Assembly: GCA_003140705.1 (NCBI GenBank)
Contig: PLKU01000421.1
Coordinates: 4,976-12,058 of the forward strand
Source: Acidobacteriaceae bacterium
GTDB lineage: Bacteria > Acidobacteriota > Terriglobia > Terriglobales > Acidobacteriaceae
Direction of reading: 5' to 3'
Length of the DNA stretch: 7,083 bases
The notes below the pieces were generated by a model. That model did no database searches, was not told the DNA's origin, and saw nothing but the letters and a program-made list of their open reading frames with translations. Shown here one piece after another: positions 5,909 to 7,083 of this stretch. The translations under genes and the position numbers were made by a program. How positions within the stretch are numbered: position 1 is the first letter of the stretch; each line of letters begins with the position of its first letter.

Positions 5909-6901
5909 ATGAATTCGATCCAAAAAGCAGCGCTGACCCTGTTAGCGCTGGGAGTTGCATTTACCGCCGGCTGTGGCGATCGCCACTCCACCAAAGAGGT
6001 CTACTACATGATTTCAGCGCATACGTCTTTGCCCTACTGGCAAACCGCGGCTGCTGGATTCAAAAAAGCGGCAGCAGAGTATAAAGTGACCGCCATAGTT
6101 GCAGGACCCGACGGCTATGACCCGCAGGCAGAGCTGGCCGAGCTCCAGAAAGCAATCGCCGCCAAGCCGGCAGGCATCCTCATCTCCGTGGCCGACGCCG
6201 CCATCCTCCAACCCGGAATCGATGCCGCGATCAATGCAGGCATTCCCGTCCTTACCATGGACTCCGATGCGGCTGGCAGCCGCCGGCTCTATTTCATCGG
6301 AACCAACAATCTCGAAGCGGGACGCCTTGGCGGTCGCCGCGTGATCGAAAAGCTCGGCGGCAAGGGCAACGTCGTCTTCTTTACCATCACCGGTCAACCA
6401 AACACCGAGGAGCGCCTCAAGGGATTCAAGGATGTCTTCGCTAGCCGTCCTGACATCAAGATTGTCGACATAGTCGACATCAAGGACGACGTGCACAGCG
6501 CTTTCGACAAGACTCAGGAACTCATGATCCTCACCGGGCCCAAGAAAATTGACGCCTTTGTGTGCCTCGATTCGGCCTCAGGCAAGATGGTCTCCGACGC
6601 CTTCAAGCGCACCAACGCCACAGACCGCGAACTCGTCGCTTGGGATGTCAGCCAGGACACGCTCGACGGCATCAAGGGCGGCACCATCGACGCAACCATC
6701 GCCCAGAAGCCCTTCGCCATGGCCTTCGTTGGCCTCAAGGGTCTCGACGAGATCTTCCACGCTCCGCCCGCCCAACTCAACAAGGACTTCAGCGCCGACT
6801 CCTTCTCGCCCTACCCGGTCTTCGTCGATACCGGCACGTCGATCGTCGACAAGAGCAACGTCGATCTCTACATTGCCTCCGCCGCCGCAGGAACCAAGTA
6901 G
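5909..6901 (+). CDS. Sugar-type ABC transporter substrate-binding lipoprotein (periplasmic binding protein, ribose/LacI-like fold)
   Basis: The 330-residue protein begins with a lipoprotein signal peptide: Lys6, a hydrophobic stretch at 8-18, and the lipobox TAGC (19-22) with Cys22 as the predicted lipidated residue. The rest follows the two-lobed type I periplasmic binding protein pattern (Peripla_BP_4-like). Recognisable blocks are SLPYWQTAAAGFKKAA (40-55), the hinge-side IPVLTMDSDAAGS (112-124), YFIGTNNLEAGRLGG (128-142), a DAFVCLDSASG segment (215-225), VAWDVSQDTLDGIKGG (243-258) and ATIAQKPFAMAFVGL (262-276). Such proteins capture sugars or similar small polar ligands outside the membrane and deliver them to an ABC importer; the ligand here cannot be told. 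No permease or ATPase gene adjoins it: the upstream gene is divergent and the downstream gene convergent. It is therefore an orphan component, or a sensor, probably transcribed alone. DIKIVDIVDIKD at 182-193 is a small internal near-repeat. Confidence 0.9.
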   Translation: MNSIQKAALTLLALGVAFTAGCGDRHSTKEVYYMISAHTSLPYWQTAAAGFKKAAAEYKVTAIVAGPDGYDPQAELAELQKAIAAKPAGILISVADAAILQPGIDAAINAGIPVLTMDSDAAGSRRLYFIGTNNLEAGRLGGRRVIEKLGGKGNVVFFTITGQPNTEERLKGFKDVFASRPDIKIVDIVDIKDDVHSAFDKTQELMILTGPKKIDAFVCLDSASGKMVSDAFKRTNATDRELVAWDVSQDTLDGIKGGTIDATIAQKPFAMAFVGLKGLDEIFHAPPAQLNKDFSADSFSPYPVFVDTGTSIVDKSNVDLYIASAAAGTK

Positions 6902-6917
6902 CATCGCGAAATTTGCA

Positions 6918-6947
6918 TGCTGACCGCGTCGGCGAATGCGGTCAGCA
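6918..6947. terminator. Perfect 10-bp inverted repeat between convergent genes, possible shared terminator
   Basis: TGCTGACCGC (6918-6927) and GCGGTCAGCA (6938-6947) are exact reverse complements around a 10-nt loop. The element lies 16 nt after the lipoprotein stop and 12 nt after the stop of the oppositely oriented edge gene, the expected place for a bidirectional transcription end. Neither side has a clear T-run, so it is not a textbook intrinsic terminator; it may only stabilise RNA 3' ends. Confidence 0.55.
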
Positions 6948-6959
6948 CGATTCCCGGGC

Positions 6960-7083
6960 TTACTGGTTTGTGTTTGGACCATCGATCCAATAAATCATGC
7001 GCGCCACTACTGAAAGCTGAGGCCGCTCCTTGGCGACTTGAACCTTGATGACGTGAAATCCAGGCTCAGTGGATGCCGGCTGG
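6960..7083 (-). CDS. C-terminal fragment of a protein resembling VWFA-related acidobacterial proteins (5' end outside window)
   Basis: The minus strand has an open frame of 40 codons from the right edge to a TAA at 6962-6960. Its product contains EPGFHVIKVQV, then RPQLSVVARMIYW, and ends DGPNTNQ. The pattern GFHxIxVxV followed by LxVxARxxYW recalls the last strands of the exported VWFA-related proteins common in Acidobacteriota, which usually end shortly after a similar AR-x-GYW motif. With only 40 residues the family call is weak; that this is a coding 3' end is more secure, because of the strand-like alternation of residues and the hairpin placed just beyond the stop. It converges on the substrate-binding lipoprotein gene, 58 nt away. 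Confidence 0.5.
   Translation of the reverse strand, partial: QPASTEPGFHVIKVQVAKERPQLSVVARMIYWIDGPNTNQ

Noticed and set aside
4935..5912. Plus-strand ORF of 325 codons antisense to dgt
   Set aside because: It lies largely opposite a clearly recognised HD-domain gene, has no family motifs or ribosome binding site I can see, and is expected from the GC-rich codon pattern.
6452..6484. Direct repeat GACATCAAG flanking a doubled GTCGACAT
   Set aside because: It lies in frame in the lipoprotein gene and encodes the near-repeat DIKIVDIVDIKD on a beta strand; a coding coincidence is the simplest explanation.

Overview
The window is a GC-rich, densely coded stretch of bacterial chromosome. The gene set points to an acidobacterium, probably of the Terriglobia/Acidobacteriaceae type. 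The clues are a PssA followed by an Asd/ArgC-like protein, a secreted DUF5107 plus tetratricopeptide-repeat protein, and, at the right edge, a C-terminus resembling the VWFA-related proteins abundant in Acidobacteriota. This assignment rests on recalled family distribution, not on a search.

Layout, left to right. (1) 2-505, plus strand: the C-terminal part of a CDP-diacylglycerol-serine O-phosphatidyltransferase (PssA), cut by the window edge. (2) 528-1553, plus: an aspartate-semialdehyde-dehydrogenase-like protein of the Usg type that seems to have lost the catalytic cysteine; it follows pssA by 22 nt and is probably co-transcribed. (3) 1554-1656: a 103-nt gap between convergent genes with no convincing terminator. 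(4) 1657-4416, minus: a 919-residue exported DUF5107/TPR protein. (5) 4482-5651, minus: a dGTPase-family HD-domain triphosphohydrolase, 65 nt upstream of the DUF5107 gene and probably in the same transcript. (6) 5652-5908: a divergent intergenic region with a plausible promoter for each direction and a structured leader in front of gene 7. (7) 5909-6901, plus: a sugar-type ABC transporter substrate-binding lipoprotein with no transporter genes beside it. (8) 6918-6947: a perfect 10-bp inverted repeat between convergent genes. (9) 6960-7083, minus: the C-terminus of another protein, running off the right edge.

Functionally, the left pair joins membrane phospholipid synthesis to a probably non-catalytic dehydrogenase relative. 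The central minus-strand pair joins nucleotide-pool maintenance to an exported protein that may bind or process carbohydrate. The substrate-binding lipoprotein may supply a transporter encoded elsewhere or act as a sensor.

I found no mobile element, CRISPR array, tRNA or rRNA, and no convincing new multi-gene system. The points most worth a second look are the active-site-depleted Asd-like protein, the possible pseudoknot over the ribosome binding site of the substrate-binding-protein gene, and the dgt/DUF5107 pairing.
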